The notes: generated by a model from the sequence alone, not told the origin. A DNA stretch of 64,000 bases from Pseudopyrenochaeta lycopersici (GCA_003313425.1 NHZP01000015.1:992001-1056000); one strand, 5' to 3'. Shown: positions 10,178 to 21,499, counted from the stretch's first letter. Numbers and translations: made by a program.

Positions 10178-13091
10178 CTAGAAGAACAATAGGTCTTCAT
10201 CTCTCCATCCTTGTTCATTCAATATCTTGTGAACATTCTTCTCCAGAGGCCCTGGACCACAAATCAGAACCAAGTCATCCCCTTCTTCATTCTTAGAGCA
10301 ATGTTGTTGCAGCAACGGCGCTCCAATTCTGCCCCTCAGCCCTTGCCAGTCATCTGGGCCTTGGGTCAGTGTGTATACCATCTTACACCTGTCTTCATTT
10401 TCCCGTGCAAACATGTCTAGATCCTCTCTACAAAGGATATCCTCTACCAGGCGATTGCCGTTGAGCACTGTGCAGTGCGTAGAATCAACTTTATCCTGCA
10501 TGACAGCGCGCAAGACCTGAAAAATTGGCGTAATGCCGCTTCCTCCGCAGATCATAAAGAAGCGCTTTACTTTTCGCTCTTTACCGTTGACGGCACAAAG
10601 TCCGCGGCCGAGGTACTCGAATTTTCCGATTGGGCCTTTAAAGTCTACCCAGTGACCTATCGGTATAGCGTCGAGTGCTTTGGTCATTCTGCCTCCGACT
10701 TGATCCAGCGTGTCGGCGTATATCTTAATTAGAACATCGCAATAGCCTTTCTGTGTAATTTGGGATAAAGGCGTGTAGGACCTAATTATTGCTTCTCGCG
10801 TTACAGGATCCCGTAATCTGATCATCAAATGCTGGCCTGTTGGTAAGCCGAGGGATTGTTCGTCATGGTCTAACTTGAATCTGAAGATCTTGGTATCCCA
10901 AGAGACAGAAGTCTTGGAGTGAAGTAGTGTCTTGTGCCAAACACGAGAGTCTAGAAACACGGGGCGAGGTTCGGAAGACTCGGGAATTGGTTCACCTTCT
11001 GCCAGAATTTGCCGCGAAACTGTGTCGAGACTGCCGATGTGGTACTCTGGCATCATTGCTTTAGCTGTTTCGCTGTCTGTCTTGTCGTCAACACTGCCTT
11101 TTGCCCCTTTCCAATCCAGAACCTAGACGAAGTTGTGTTGGGGATAAGTCGTGACTTACGGATTGCCATAAACTCATCACTCGCGTCCAACCCAGCCGCA
11201 CTTATGATACTTTGTGCACCACCAGGATGACCTTCCAAAAATGCTGTGCCATCATATACTTGCCCATTGACAACAAACCAAGGCTCCTCGGGTCTATCGT
11301 GAGCCTTGAATTCGTCGATTCCAATGACCCTATCAACACCATCTTTTGTCATTTTGATCTCTTTGATCTCCTCAATTGCAACAGTCTCTGGCTCTCCGCC
11401 GTCAATTTTCTCACCCCAATGCCCGTTTGTCAAGTTGCCACCAGCTTTTTTGACACGCTCCATCCAGCCGCCAGGTATCAGCGCCGGCTGAGTTGGATGT
11501 TCGAAGCGCAGCATGTTGTGTTCCTTGTGAATAGCTATCCTGTACCATGGATTGTTCATCATTCCCAGTACACTCCAATACATGTCTCTTGGCTGGATGC
11601 ACATCGCCTCATCCATAGCTCTTACTAAGATATCATTCGCCTCCTGTAGCTCTGCAGTTGCGATATTGAGAGTCCAGAAGCACCAGCAGAAACAAGTCTC
11701 GCGCCAGTCCATATCAAGTCTCGCTCCATATAGCTCTCGGCCTTCGAAAGCACGATACTTGTCTTCGGCATAATCTATGTTCGCAAGCCGCCAGGTTTTG
11801 CCTTTGTCAATAGATACTTCGCAACGTGTTACTCGGCGCCCTCCACCACTATATGCGTAACCCTGAATGTTGTAGGTCTCCGAAGCTGTTGCGATATTGA
11901 CTTTCTCCTCATGGGCTGGGAAGGCAATAGCCGAGTTGGGGGAAAGGTCATAAATTGCATAACGATCGTCCATCCACCACTTCGGATTCCTCGCTGACTC
12001 GTCTGGATCGACCATGGTTCTGCTTTGTGTCAATTTCATCTCTTCGTCTGTTTCGGTAATTGTGTACTTACGGTAGCACCCGATTATCGTAGATGTGATA
12101 CCAATTGTCGCTCGGGTCAGCCGTTATAATCAATTTCTTCAGCCACTTCACGCTTCGCCCGCCAATTTGCCCTGGAATAACTGCTCTTAATGGCTTTCCA
12201 TGATCTGGTCTCAGCATCTCGCCGTTCATCTTGTGTGCGAGCATAATGCCGCGATTTGGATCCATGACCCAGTTTAGCTTCACGGACGTTCCGTAATATC
12301 CGTTTGGCTGGGGTTATTGTCAGAATGTGCAGCTCCGATGGCAGGGCTAGAACTTACAAGCTTGTCTGCACCCTCCATGCACACATACTTTGCTTTCTTT
12401 AGCGGTCTCGCCCGTTCAATGATGTCCCGCATAACGACACCTGTGAACAACGCAGTTGAGAGACCAGCTGCACCCCATGAAAAGCCCTTACTCTTTCTTA
12501 CAACGTTCTGTTCTTTACGCCTGTTCCCCGCACAGACTAGAGTAATGGGATATGTCACATTCTCATACTCTTCTAGTAGTTGCCGTAAAGTGATTCTAAG
12601 CGGATTTGCTACGAGACTATACTGTCGTCAGACGCTATGTGATCTAGAAGGAGGACCACGCCTTACCCTTCGACAGAAAACTCCCAGTCCATACAGTCAA
12701 CATCATGCACTTCGGGCACCGCGCCATGATTTCGCACATAAAAAAGTTCAGGGCTGGTTAAGAAGCCCTCATTGAAGAGATCAGTTAATGGTGCTTCAAC
12801 ATTGAAAGGATGAACACCTGTCAGTCGAATCAATCTTGGGTCTCGCGGAACATGGGCATCTGGTGTTGGCTTGTCAATTTCCAGGACTTGTGGTGGGGTG
12901 TTTGCCGGTGGTGGTAGAGGGATGTCTAGCTCGGTTGTGATTGATGTTGTGGATTTGTTATCGTCTCCGTTGACGGTCTCCGGTGGCGATGGTGGTAATT
13001 GCACCGACTCTGAGGCGATATGTGGTTGAGGTTCATATTTTGATGATTGAGGGAGCGGTGCGCTGTGCAATTGCGGTGGAGTGACACTCAT
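10178..13091 (-). CDS. niaD: Nitrate reductase [NADPH]
   Basis: Assimilatory nitrate reductase, reducing nitrate to nitrite in the cytosol. Exons (high to low) are 12667-13091, 12358-12616, 12072-12307, 11160-12019 and 10178-11076, giving 892 residues; introns are 50, 50, 52 and 83 bp, all GT-AG and frame-preserving. Domains in order: a Pro/Ser-rich N-terminus (1-90); Mo-pterin domain with the Mo-ligand cysteine C170 in VCAGNRR; Mo-cofactor dimerisation domain (about 310-480); cytochrome b5 domain with heme ligands H571 (in HPGG) and H594, the latter codon being split by intron 4; FAD domain with RSYTPLS at 692-698; NADPH domain with CGGSGITP at 770-777 and CGPGP at 866-870. All cofactor residues are present. 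It is transcribed head to tail with niiA rather than divergently from a shared promoter. Confidence 0.97.
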
Positions 13092-13444
13092 CCTGTTTAG
13101 TTCTGAACCGTAACTTGGCCCTGGTCAAGGAAGCACTGGTAGAGTTTTCTGAATGAGGTACAAAAAATGCGAAAATACGCAAACGGTCAAAAGACTCAGC
13201 AATTATCCACAGGTCTTTTGTTCGTCGACTTGGAGCGATGCTAGCGGAATGAAGAAGTCAAATAGAGTAAAGAGAAAGCGAAATATCGAAGTCGAATCAG
13301 AAGTAAGGCAAATGGATCAAATGCAGCAAATGAGCCTTAGCACGGGATTCTGAGGACCACAATCTAACCTTACTCCGTCGTTTTTTTTGATTTCTACCCT
13401 CAATCCGAGATGACGGAGAATCTCAGCCAACATCAGCCTCCGCA

Positions 13445-13452
13445 TCCGCGGA
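13445..13452. promoter_or_regulatory. Candidate NIT4 site TCCGCGGA
   Basis: Exact match to the palindromic Neurospora NIT4 recognition sequence, about 350 bp upstream of the niaD ATG. NIT4/NirA is the nitrate-specific Zn2Cys6 activator. Confidence 0.5.
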
Positions 13453-14110
13453 AACTGGACATCGATCTGTGGGAATTCGTCAAATCCCGCATAGCGTCAC
13501 TGTTTCAACTATCATTGAGTGTCAGGGCCCTAGTAATCTGGAAAGAACCAAACGTTGATTCCGAATTGATATGCGAGCTTATCTTTGGCGCTATTTCGGG
13601 GATAGCGCCTGATAGCCGTGGCGAAGACGGGAGGCATTTTGTATGCAACTTGAAACTACGTTCCTGGCCGGACAGTGCCATTTGCAAGCTGTGTGGGGGT
13701 GGACGGTAATTTCGCGGGCCCCAACTTTATCCAGCGGAGATACTTGAGCAGATCTGTTCTCGCTCATGACACTTTTAGCGGGACTGAAATCTTTCGATAC
13801 TGGCACTATTGTCACTGTGATTGTCCTTTGTTATGACAAATTTCTAGTGCTTATAGCGCGGAAGCTCTGTGCGACCACTCTTTATTCTGGTACCACATGG
13901 CTGATTGAGCATCGATCAATGGCCGCGCGCACTCGGCTATCATGCCTCGGTCTTCAGGGTGCACAGAGGCAACGGGGGGTCCCCGAAGAATCAGCATCAG
14001 AAATACAATGGATGGATAGGACGCGACAAAGTTGAGAGATAAGGAGAGATGTGATGTGGAGCGGAGGAGTTGTTGTTCAGATAGATTGGCAGTGTTGCAG
14101 AATTTGGCAT

Positions 14111-14118
14111 CTCCGCGG
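14111..14118 (+). promoter_or_regulatory. Candidate NirA site CTCCGCGG
   Basis: Third exact CTCCGHGG match of the nitrate block, about 1.0 kb upstream of niaD and 300 bp from the 3' end of irc3. The distance makes a role in niaD less certain. Confidence 0.35.
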
Positions 14119-14419
14119 GGTCAAGCAGGATTGCAAGCAACCATTATGAGCGCTTGCCAAGAAAACAACAACGCTAAGATCCAACAAACTTAACTCTGCC
14201 ACAACCAAAAAAAATTGATAGGATTTTGTTTTTATCTCGTATCCAACATGTGTAGATCTCCAGTTTTTGGGTTGGCTTGGTCGTTGCATAGACAATACGC
14301 TGATTCTTTGGTCGCCAGCCGGAGAAAGGCAATCGAGGCTTGATACTAGCTGATGACAATGCTGTCTCGAATCTTTCCGCCAAAGCCCCATGTGCATTTC
14401 GAAGGCGGAAGATGACACC

Positions 14420-16451
14420 CTATTCGAGGGGCTCTTTGTCAAATGTTTGGTTCTGTCCTAGAGGCCCAACTCGTACCTGGCCCTGGAGTCGCTGGTGTAG
14501 CATGTCTGCACGTTCTTTCATTCGCTTCTCACTTCGCTTCTTCACCTTCGCAGTTTCAAAGCGGCCCTTTGCTCCATGCATGATTCGCGTAATCATGTCG
14601 CCCGCCTTGCCTTTGGTGAGATCGTCAGGCTGAAGCTGAATTTCGTTGAGCCGAAATTTGTTAAGGAAATTGACTTGGGCTTGCGATGCACGGCTCTTGC
14701 GCCATGATTGGTTCTTGGAAATCCAAATGTGTTCAAACACATCAGCAGCGTAGGTGTCAGCAGCGTGCAAAACATGCTCGAACGAGGTTCCTTTGGCAAC
14801 GACGCGAGGCGCACCGTAGGGGCTTTTGACCTTTTTGTCTGCTGGCAACTTCCAGTAGTACCTGACTCGGAAGGTACCTTCTTCATTCTCAGAAGGCTCA
14901 ATTACAAGGTAATTGCCACTGTTTGTCGTCAATACAAACTTGCCCTCCCCGACGCCTACCCAAGCGTTCTGACTCATGTTTCGAACGTATTGGTCTCCTG
15001 AAGTGTCTGCGATCAACTCATGGACAGAGTCATAATCAGTGAAAGTAATGGCACCAGGAAGCTTACAAGCAACTGTCTTCCTCTTCATTTCAGCAGTCTC
15101 ATGCTCGCGCTGTTTCTCGAATTGCTTCCGTTCCTTGAGTTGGATCAAGGTCTTTGTATCTGCCGTTTCCACTTTCTCTGCAGGATCGAGACCAAAGAGT
15201 GTTGGCGTTGACACAACTCCAGTGCTCAACGCAGCGACCATATCGATAACATGGCAATTTTCTTTGCCGTTGTGCAAGCGCATACCTCGTCCGATCATCT
15301 GGAGAAGTAGATTACGGGATTTAGTTGGCCGAGCTAGGAGCACGCAGTCGATATTCGGAATATCGGTACCTTCAGTGAACACACCGCAATTTAGAAGAAT
15401 GGGGAAGTCCCCATTTCTGAAAGCATCAATCCTTGCACCACGAAGCTTTGTTGGTGTGTCACCAGTAACAAATTGGGCATTGATACCCATTTTCCGGAAC
15501 TCAGAGGTGAGGTTAGTAACATGGTTGAGGTCCACGCAGAAGATGAGGGTGGAGTTGCGGCCATTTGCCTTGGTCAACCAAGCTTTCACGACAAGCTGGT
15601 TGGTTTCATCAGTGTTGATAGCCCTGGATAGAGCAGCAGGCTGAAAGTCGCCATTGGCGGCTGTGCCCACTTCGTTCAGGTTGGCCTTGATCTCGACGGT
15701 GGTGAAGAGAACATCCGAGAGCCAGTTTTCTTCAATCATGTCAAGGTAGTCCCTGATACAGTCAGCTCAGTGACGTGGCGCTTGCAGAGAAGACGCACCG
15801 ATGGTAGACAATGTGGTCAATGACAGCACCAAGCTTCCGTCCATCGAAACGCGAGAAGGTAGCGGAGACTCCGACCAGAGCAGGAGCTGTCGTCGTAGTC
15901 CAATCGGCGGCGTGTCTCAGCCCAAAGTGCTCCAAGACGTCCAAATACGTCTGACTGACTATGTGGTGGGCCTCGTCCACCAGGACCAGCTTGTACCGCA
16001 AAGGGTCGAACTTGCGAAGTCGCTGGCCAGAGGTGATGCTTTGTATGGATGCGACTGTGATATCGGCGGCGCCTGAGGCATGGTTGCTGCCCATCTCGAT
16101 ATCGACATGTTTATCAGGGTAGGTAAGGGTACAATGACGGGCAGCTTGCTCGACAAGCTCACGGCGGTGGGCGAGGATGAGCGTCTGCGCGGCCTGGCCT
16201 AGGGCGGGGATGCGATCGATGAGGTGGGTGAAGATGACCGTCTTGCCTGCGCCCGTGGCCAGCGACACGCCCAGTCGTCTGTGGCCGGCATTGAGGTACG
16301 AGAGGACTGCTTGGATGCATTCTTCTTGGTACTCGCGCAGAGTGACCTTTGTAGGCTTTGCTGCCCTCGAAGCGCGTCTCAGTGTCGCGTGCACAAGCAC
16401 ACGGCGCGTCCGCTGGAGGGGAGTTGGCGCATATTTGGCCAAGCGGAACAT
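14420..16451 (-). CDS. irc3: Irc3-like mitochondrial DEAH helicase
   Basis: Superfamily 2 ATP-dependent DNA helicase of the Irc3 type, which in yeast maintains mitochondrial DNA. Exons are 15799-16451 and 14420-15752, joined by a 46-bp intron (GTGCGT...CAG), giving 661 residues. The chosen ATG begins [18 protein letters not shown], an Arg-rich, acid-poor stretch typical of a mitochondrial presequence; an in-frame ATG 37 codons upstream gives an acidic leader and is less likely. Motifs: Q-motif/REYQ near 39-42, Walker A GAGKT at 67-71, motif II DEAH at 159-162, SATFSR, and motif [10 protein letters not shown] in exon 2. The C-terminal 150 residues are basic and end in a likely RNA/DNA-binding tail. 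It shares a 228-bp divergent promoter with the Rrn5-like gene. Confidence 0.85.
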
Positions 16452-16679
16452 GAAGAGACGCGGTGGCAGGAGCGACGGCGTCACCGAGCATGACGCGCCT
16501 TCCTTGCGAGGCTTATCGATACCGGTAGCGTCTGAGCCCCACTCAATGTTTTCTACAAACATGCCCCAGGGGCACCGATCCTCACTGCTTACAATGGCCC
16601 TTCTCCAGCATATCCCAATAAGGCTTCAAGTCCTGCATGCCACGGATACAGACCGAATAGACACCCGGCTAACCCCGCG
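16452..16679. promoter_or_regulatory. Bidirectional promoter, irc3 / rrn5-like
   Basis: 228 bp separating two divergent start codons. It must contain both promoters unless the 5' UTRs overlap the neighbouring genes. No TATA box is obvious. Confidence 0.5.
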
Positions 16680-18953
16680 ATGAGCTCCAAGTCGGGCGCC
16701 CAGACCGCCGAAGCGCCGCCAGAGTCTGAGGAGGAGATACGCCCGTCCTCACGCCAGCAGTCGCGTACGCCACATTCCCCCCGCAAGAGACGCCGTATTG
16801 GATCAGCCGCTCCTTTCCAGAGTCGCAGGTATTCCCTCGAAGGCAAGTACAATGATGCCTATCGCCTTCTCTACAACGACGACGTCCACCGCGCCGCCGC
16901 CCGATTCATAGCAAACACCCACCAGCAGCACTACAAGACACAAATTGGCTCGTCTACATGGTCGTCCAAGGAACAAGCCGTCTTCTTCGCTGCGCTTGAG
17001 CGGCTTGGCCGGGACCATGTTCCTGGCATAGCAGGCGCCATTGGCACAAAGAGTATTTTAGAAACACAGGAGCTGCTTCTCCTCCTTCAGGATGCTGCAG
17101 CCAAACAGGGTGATGCCAAGGTGACACTTCGCGACATTCCCGCCGCCGTTGAAGTTGGGCCGGAATGCAACAAGCAGCTGGATTTGGCAGCAGAAGCTTT
17201 GGCTTGGTTCCAGGAGACGTTCGAGGCCAGCCAAGAGCAGGACAGATTTGGCAACCACTGGTTGATTACGCCTGCAATAGCCAACGAAATCAACCATGCT
17301 GTTGCTGGGCAACCGTCATCTGTCGCTTCTACGGGAGCAAGTGAGCAAGAAGGTCCGCCCAGAGCCTCCAGTGGTATTACAGGGTATGTGAAGCCCGTCC
17401 ATATCCTGGCAGATATACTCATATTGTCGCGCAGATCATGTGTTTCGTGTAAGCAATTCAAGCAAAAATGTGATCGAGGAAGCCCATGCAGTAACTGCCT
17501 ACGTCGCAAAATCGGAGCCTGCGTGTACAACCAGAAGCCTACCAAATCTAACCCCCTTAACCGTGCAAACACACATATTCTCGCTGATCATGATACCGAA
17601 CAACCGAATATTCTCGATTCGATTCCAGAAGCAGTCCTCCTCGACGCAGATCTCATGCTAACACTCTCCAAGACGCTTTTCATGAATCGTTCACCTAGCA
17701 TTTCATCGCCGTGGCCACACTGGTCCGAATATAAGTCAGTGTTTGCGAATGAACCCTCGCTATACCGGAGCGCTTTCAATGACCTCCACGCTCTCGTCGT
17801 TTCTGTCACCAGACGGCTGGTGCAGACTGTGATCATTCAAGCCACTTCGCGCCTTCGGTCGCAGCGTCGAAGAGCCAGGAAAGGCATACTTCCATTAATC
17901 AAACGACGAGACGTCTTGACTGCCATCACTACTCTCGGGTTGAAGCGGAACGGGAGAGAGAGGTGGAGAGGGGTTGCCAGACGGTGTTCTTTGCGCGTAT
18001 TCAAAGGAAGACATGATTACGACCAAAATGGCAAACATAGACGAGAGATCCCTTGGGACCAAGTCGAGCAGATGCTAACATGTTTCGAGCCACCAACTGA
18101 ATTCGCCACAACAGAAGCGGAGACCTCGGAGAATGATGGAGAACCATTTACCGTCAGAGCTGCGCGGAGTGGGACGCCACTCCCAATTGATAATCTCGCA
18201 CTCTCTGACTCGGACGAGGAGTTCGACAACCTGGAAGCAGATTCGGACGAATTACTGGTTGAGGAGACTGGCCCGTCCAATACAACAGCCATATCCCACA
18301 ACAGCCATTCACTCGGTCGGTATACAAACGTCCCACTAGCAACAGCTCCTAGAGAACAGAATGTCACCTTCTATACCATTGAGCAATTTGATCAGGAAGC
18401 GAGCCGACAGGAAGAGCAAGTTCTTTGGGATGTTCTAGATCTTGAATCGCCTGTCAAGGATCAAGAAGCCAAAACCAACAAAGAGGTCGAAGAGGTTGAC
18501 GTAGAATCTGGTGAGACGGTCATCACAAATAATGATACTTGGCGAGGATGGACCGAATACAAAGCAGAGTGGGATGAATTTCAAACTCCAATACCTGTGG
18601 CGAGGTTTCGTGCAAGCCAAAAGCCGCAAGATACTGCTTCTCTGACGCGTGCGACGCCTTTGAGAACGAATTCTGCTGATTCCGATGATGATACCGACAG
18701 ATCAGGTACTAGACATTTCAAACAAGGTAGTAGAAAAGCACCGGAGGGAGTTGAGCTCCGCGCGCGTAGCACCCGAGCCTATGCGGCGCTGCAAGAAAAA
18801 GTCTTTATGCCTCATGAGCAAGACCAATTGTACGACAACTATTCGTCCGAAGTGAATGGTGGAGATGCGGATATCGCTACACAGTCCGTCGAGAATGATG
18901 GACAGATGCCAGACTTAGCTGCATCTGAAGACGAAATGAGCTGGGAGGTCTAG
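16680..18953 (+). CDS. Rrn5-like protein with SANT and Zn2Cys6 modules
   Basis: Long frame of 757 codons, starting MSSKSGAQTAEAPP. After a basic NLS-like stretch (PRKRRRI, 35-40) comes YNDAYRLLYNDDVHRAAARF and a SANT/Myb-like helix set (about 94-138, WSSKEQAVFFAALERLG...). This combination resembles Rrn5, the SANT subunit of the RNA polymerase I upstream activating factor. A canonical Zn2Cys6 cluster follows at about 254-281 (spacing C-x2-C-x6-C-x5-C-x2-C-x7-C). About 85 residues later, a helix-loop-helix ending RRDVLTAITTLGLKRN (about 410-425) looks like the second half of a histone fold. The C-terminal 300 residues are acidic. A likely 51-bp in-phase intron (17384-17434, GTATGT...GCAG) lies just before the zinc cluster and would leave 740 residues. 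The Rrn5 assignment is by pattern, not by alignment. Confidence 0.6.
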   Translation: MSSKSGAQTAEAPPESEEEIRPSSRQQSRTPHSPRKRRRIGSAAPFQSRRYSLEGKYNDAYRLLYNDDVHRAAARFIANTHQQHYKTQIGSSTWSSKEQAVFFAALERLGRDHVPGIAGAIGTKSILETQELLLLLQDAAAKQGDAKVTLRDIPAAVEVGPECNKQLDLAAEALAWFQETFEASQEQDRFGNHWLITPAIANEINHAVAGQPSSVASTGASEQEGPPRASSGITGYVKPVHILADILILSRRSCVSCKQFKQKCDRGSPCSNCLRRKIGACVYNQKPTKSNPLNRANTHILADHDTEQPNILDSIPEAVLLDADLMLTLSKTLFMNRSPSISSPWPHWSEYKSVFANEPSLYRSAFNDLHALVVSVTRRLVQTVIIQATSRLRSQRRRARKGILPLIKRRDVLTAITTLGLKRNGRERWRGVARRCSLRVFKGRHDYDQNGKHRREIPWDQVEQMLTCFEPPTEFATTEAETSENDGEPFTVRAARSGTPLPIDNLALSDSDEEFDNLEADSDELLVEETGPSNTTAISHNSHSLGRYTNVPLATAPREQNVTFYTIEQFDQEASRQEEQVLWDVLDLESPVKDQEAKTNKEVEEVDVESGETVITNNDTWRGWTEYKAEWDEFQTPIPVARFRASQKPQDTASLTRATPLRTNSADSDDDTDRSGTRHFKQGSRKAPEGVELRARSTRAYAALQEKVFMPHEQDQLYDNYSSEVNGGDADIATQSVENDGQMPDLAASEDEMSWEV
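17384..17434 (+). other. Probable in-phase 51-bp intron
   Basis: Strong donor GTATGT and acceptor GCAG, 51 bp long, preserving the frame. Removal joins ...SGITG directly to SCVSCK of the zinc cluster. Because it is a multiple of three and lacks stops, sequence alone cannot prove splicing. Confidence 0.5.
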
Positions 18954-19443
18954 CTCAACCCTGGTTGTGAAATTCCCCCATGTTACATACAGAATCTACC
19001 CGTAGTCTTCCACAGGATAGACACTAACCGTGGGATCACTGTACAAAAAACCTTACATTGTTCCCCGAAACCTTATGGCGCAGAGTGTATTCATCACTGT
19101 TGATGTCGCTTAACTAGTTAATGACGTCATTCTGCTTGAAGCACCTGCCAGTCTGGGTAATTACCTACCTTGTCAATACCTTCTGGAACCTGGTAAACTA
19201 CAGGTGCCGAGCCGCGGAATGCTTTGCTCTGATAGAAATCGCAAATGAAGAGGGGTATGTCGTGGGTGAACCTGGCGTTCTAACTAACATTGGCAGTTCG
19301 ATAAGACTTGGCGCTGGACGTCCCCTTGGTCTGTTAGCATGATGTTTTGACGTCGCGACCGTGGTGGATATAGTTCCATATAAAATGCTGTAACGCACGC
19401 GATTGATGGCTCTCGCAAGCATCCTGATTTGACACTGTTCGCA
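18954..19443. other. Intergenic region upstream of M28 gene
   Basis: About 490 bp. Near 19376-19384 the sequence CCATATAAAAT provides a plausible TATA box about 60 bp before the M28 start. Nothing else is recognised. Confidence 0.5.
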
Positions 19444-20946
19444 ATGTATCTTCGAACATCGCTTTTCAACAGCGTATTGCTGGCAACAACAAGAGCACAC
19501 GACATTCTCTTCGAACGTGATTTACCGCCCCCAATCGCTGTAAATGATGCAAGCTACACAAGCTGTGCAAATGCAGCTTGGCCGCCTTCAAATGTTGGCG
19601 TAGAGCTCATACCTCAATCGCCAGATGACGAAGTCAAGGCAATGGTCAACGAAATCAGTCCCACGAACATCGAAGCAACGATCACGAAGCTTGTCTCATT
19701 CGGTACTCGCCACACTCTTAGTACGTTCAACAGTTCCACCCGCGGTATTAACGCTGCAAGAGATTGGATCGCTGCAGAAATGCGAAAGTACGCAGATCAG
19801 AGCGAGGGCAGAATGACGGTGGAGATACAGAGTTATGTCCAAGGTGTTGCTTCTAGAATACCATTCCCGGTTACAATCTCGAACGTTTTGGCAACTGTAA
19901 AAGGGAGCGAGGATCCGAGCAGAGTTTATGTGATGACGGGGCACTATGACAGCCGGGTGACCGATGTGCTCAACTACGAGGCGGATTCCCCAGGAGCAAA
20001 TGATGATGCTAGCGGAGTGGCAAGTTAGTGTTGACATGATTTTGACGACCCTCGAATAGCAATCGGCTGACAACGAATAGTTGCAATGGAGCTTGCGCGC
20101 GTCCTGGCAAAGCGCCGACCAAAAGCAACAATCATCCTCGGTGCCGTTTCGGGAGAAGAACAGGGTCTGTATGGCGCTGGCTATCTTGCTGGGACACTGA
20201 AAAATTCTAGCACGAATGTAGAAGGCATGCTAAACTGCGACATTGTCGGTTCATCAAGCGGCGATCGCGGCCAGAAAGACCCGTTTACTGTTCGTGCCTT
20301 CGCACAAGGACAACCGCCATCTGAGTCTGCCACTGTAGCAGCGCGCAGGCTCCAAATTGGGGGTGAGAACGATAGCCCTGCACGCGAGTTGGCACGCTTC
20401 TCCGCCGAGGTTGCCGCGAATGAAGCTACGGGAATGAATATTGCAATCATCTATCGTTTAGACAGGTTCCTAAGAGGAGGCGATCACACACCTTTCTTAC
20501 AAGCTGGATATCCGGCCATCCGGTATACAGAACCCAATGAGAACTTCAACCATCAGCATCAAGACTTACGGACGGAAAATGGCACGGTCTTTGGTGATTT
20601 GATTGAGTTTGTAGATTTCGAGTACACGGCGCGTGTCGGCAAGGTTAACCTCGCAACTTTGTGGTCGTTGTCGGAAGCCCCAAGCATGCCGCGCAATGTC
20701 ACCGTCGATACAACTATACTGGACAATGACACGAGATTGGAATGGATTGTATCCAACGACACAGCTCTGGCAAGTTATGAGGTAGTGTGGCGATCAACAA
20801 CGGCAAGCTTATGGACGCACATGCTCGATGTTGGCAAGGTTGGAAGCGTAACGCTGCCGCTTAGCAAGGATAATGTAATATTTGGCGTACGCGCTGTTGG
20901 AGCAAACGGGTACAGGAGTCCGGCTGTATACCCTTTTCCGGGATAA
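19444..20946 (+). CDS. Secreted M28-family zinc metallopeptidase
   Basis: Exons 19444-20023 and 20081-20946 joined by a 57-bp intron (GTTAGT, branch GCTGAC, TAG), giving 481 residues. The N-terminus MYLRTSLFNSVLLATTRA looks like a signal peptide, so the enzyme is probably secreted or vacuolar. The M28 di-zinc ligands are visible in order: His and Asp of GHYDSR, Asp of GANDDASG (just before the intron), the Glu pair of GEEQGLYG, Asp of NCDIVG, and a His in the FNHQHQDL loop. The last 95 residues, beginning APSMPRNVTVD, look like a fibronectin type III domain, as in the fungal 'probable zinc metalloprotease' group. Numerous N-x-S/T sequons support secretion. Exact substrate is unknown; an aminopeptidase role is likely from the family. 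Confidence 0.85.
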
Positions 20947-21499
20947 AATTCGACGAGCGTCTCGAAAGGCTCAGTAGCTATCCTTAGATGTCAGTAAGTA
21001 AATTGCCGGTCTAAATGTACGTTGTTGGCAAGAAGCTAAATCAGTTGCGTCACTGTTTTGGTTTTGTGCAACCTCACTAAGGTGTTCGCTTATGATGCCA
21101 TCGGCCCTGGCATGTGAGGATGCTTCGTATGTCGTATTTTCTGTCTTATGTTCTGATTGGCCAATGGCTTCTTAGAAGCCCTTCGCATTCTGCCGCTCGA
21201 TCCGGCTAGCGTTAACTATGCCCGATGAATATCCGTTCAAAACTCACAGCTGCTCCACGCGCGATGTTGAACTATAGAGGCCTAAACAAGGCATCCCATG
21301 CACCTAACTATGACAGAGCGTGCATGAGGCACAGGTTATAAGAGGTGCTCATCGCTCACGAAGATTTGAGAGCAACCTCAGTCCCTTTCTGAACTCCGCC
21401 TCAACACGACATCGCCCCTCAGCTTGAGTAGCCTTTCGCTCAAAAGTTTATCAGCCCCAGAGGCTCTTCTCTTTCCTTTTGCTCTAAGAATCGTGCATC
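20947..21499. other. Intergenic region upstream of MFS gene
   Basis: About 550 bp, no gene. The last 100 bp are pyrimidine-rich with CAAC motifs (for example TCAACACGACATCG), common around fungal transcription starts. Confidence 0.45.

Larger units (their letters stand above)
13092..14419. other. niaD promoter region / irc3 3' flank
   Basis: 1.33 kb upstream of niaD. It contains a TCCGCGGA palindrome (13445-13452), a CTCCGCGG motif (14111-14118), CTTATC near 13576 and GATAAG near 14040. Frames here are short and unconvincing. Confidence 0.55.

Noticed and set aside
13410..13709. 99-codon plus-strand frame upstream of niaD
   Set aside because: Starts with a plausible ATG but has no recognisable domain and overlaps the candidate NIT4 site.
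16452..16562. Upstream 37-residue extension of the Irc3-like protein
   Set aside because: Acidic sequence before the Arg-rich presequence would block mitochondrial import; the downstream ATG at 16451 fits better.
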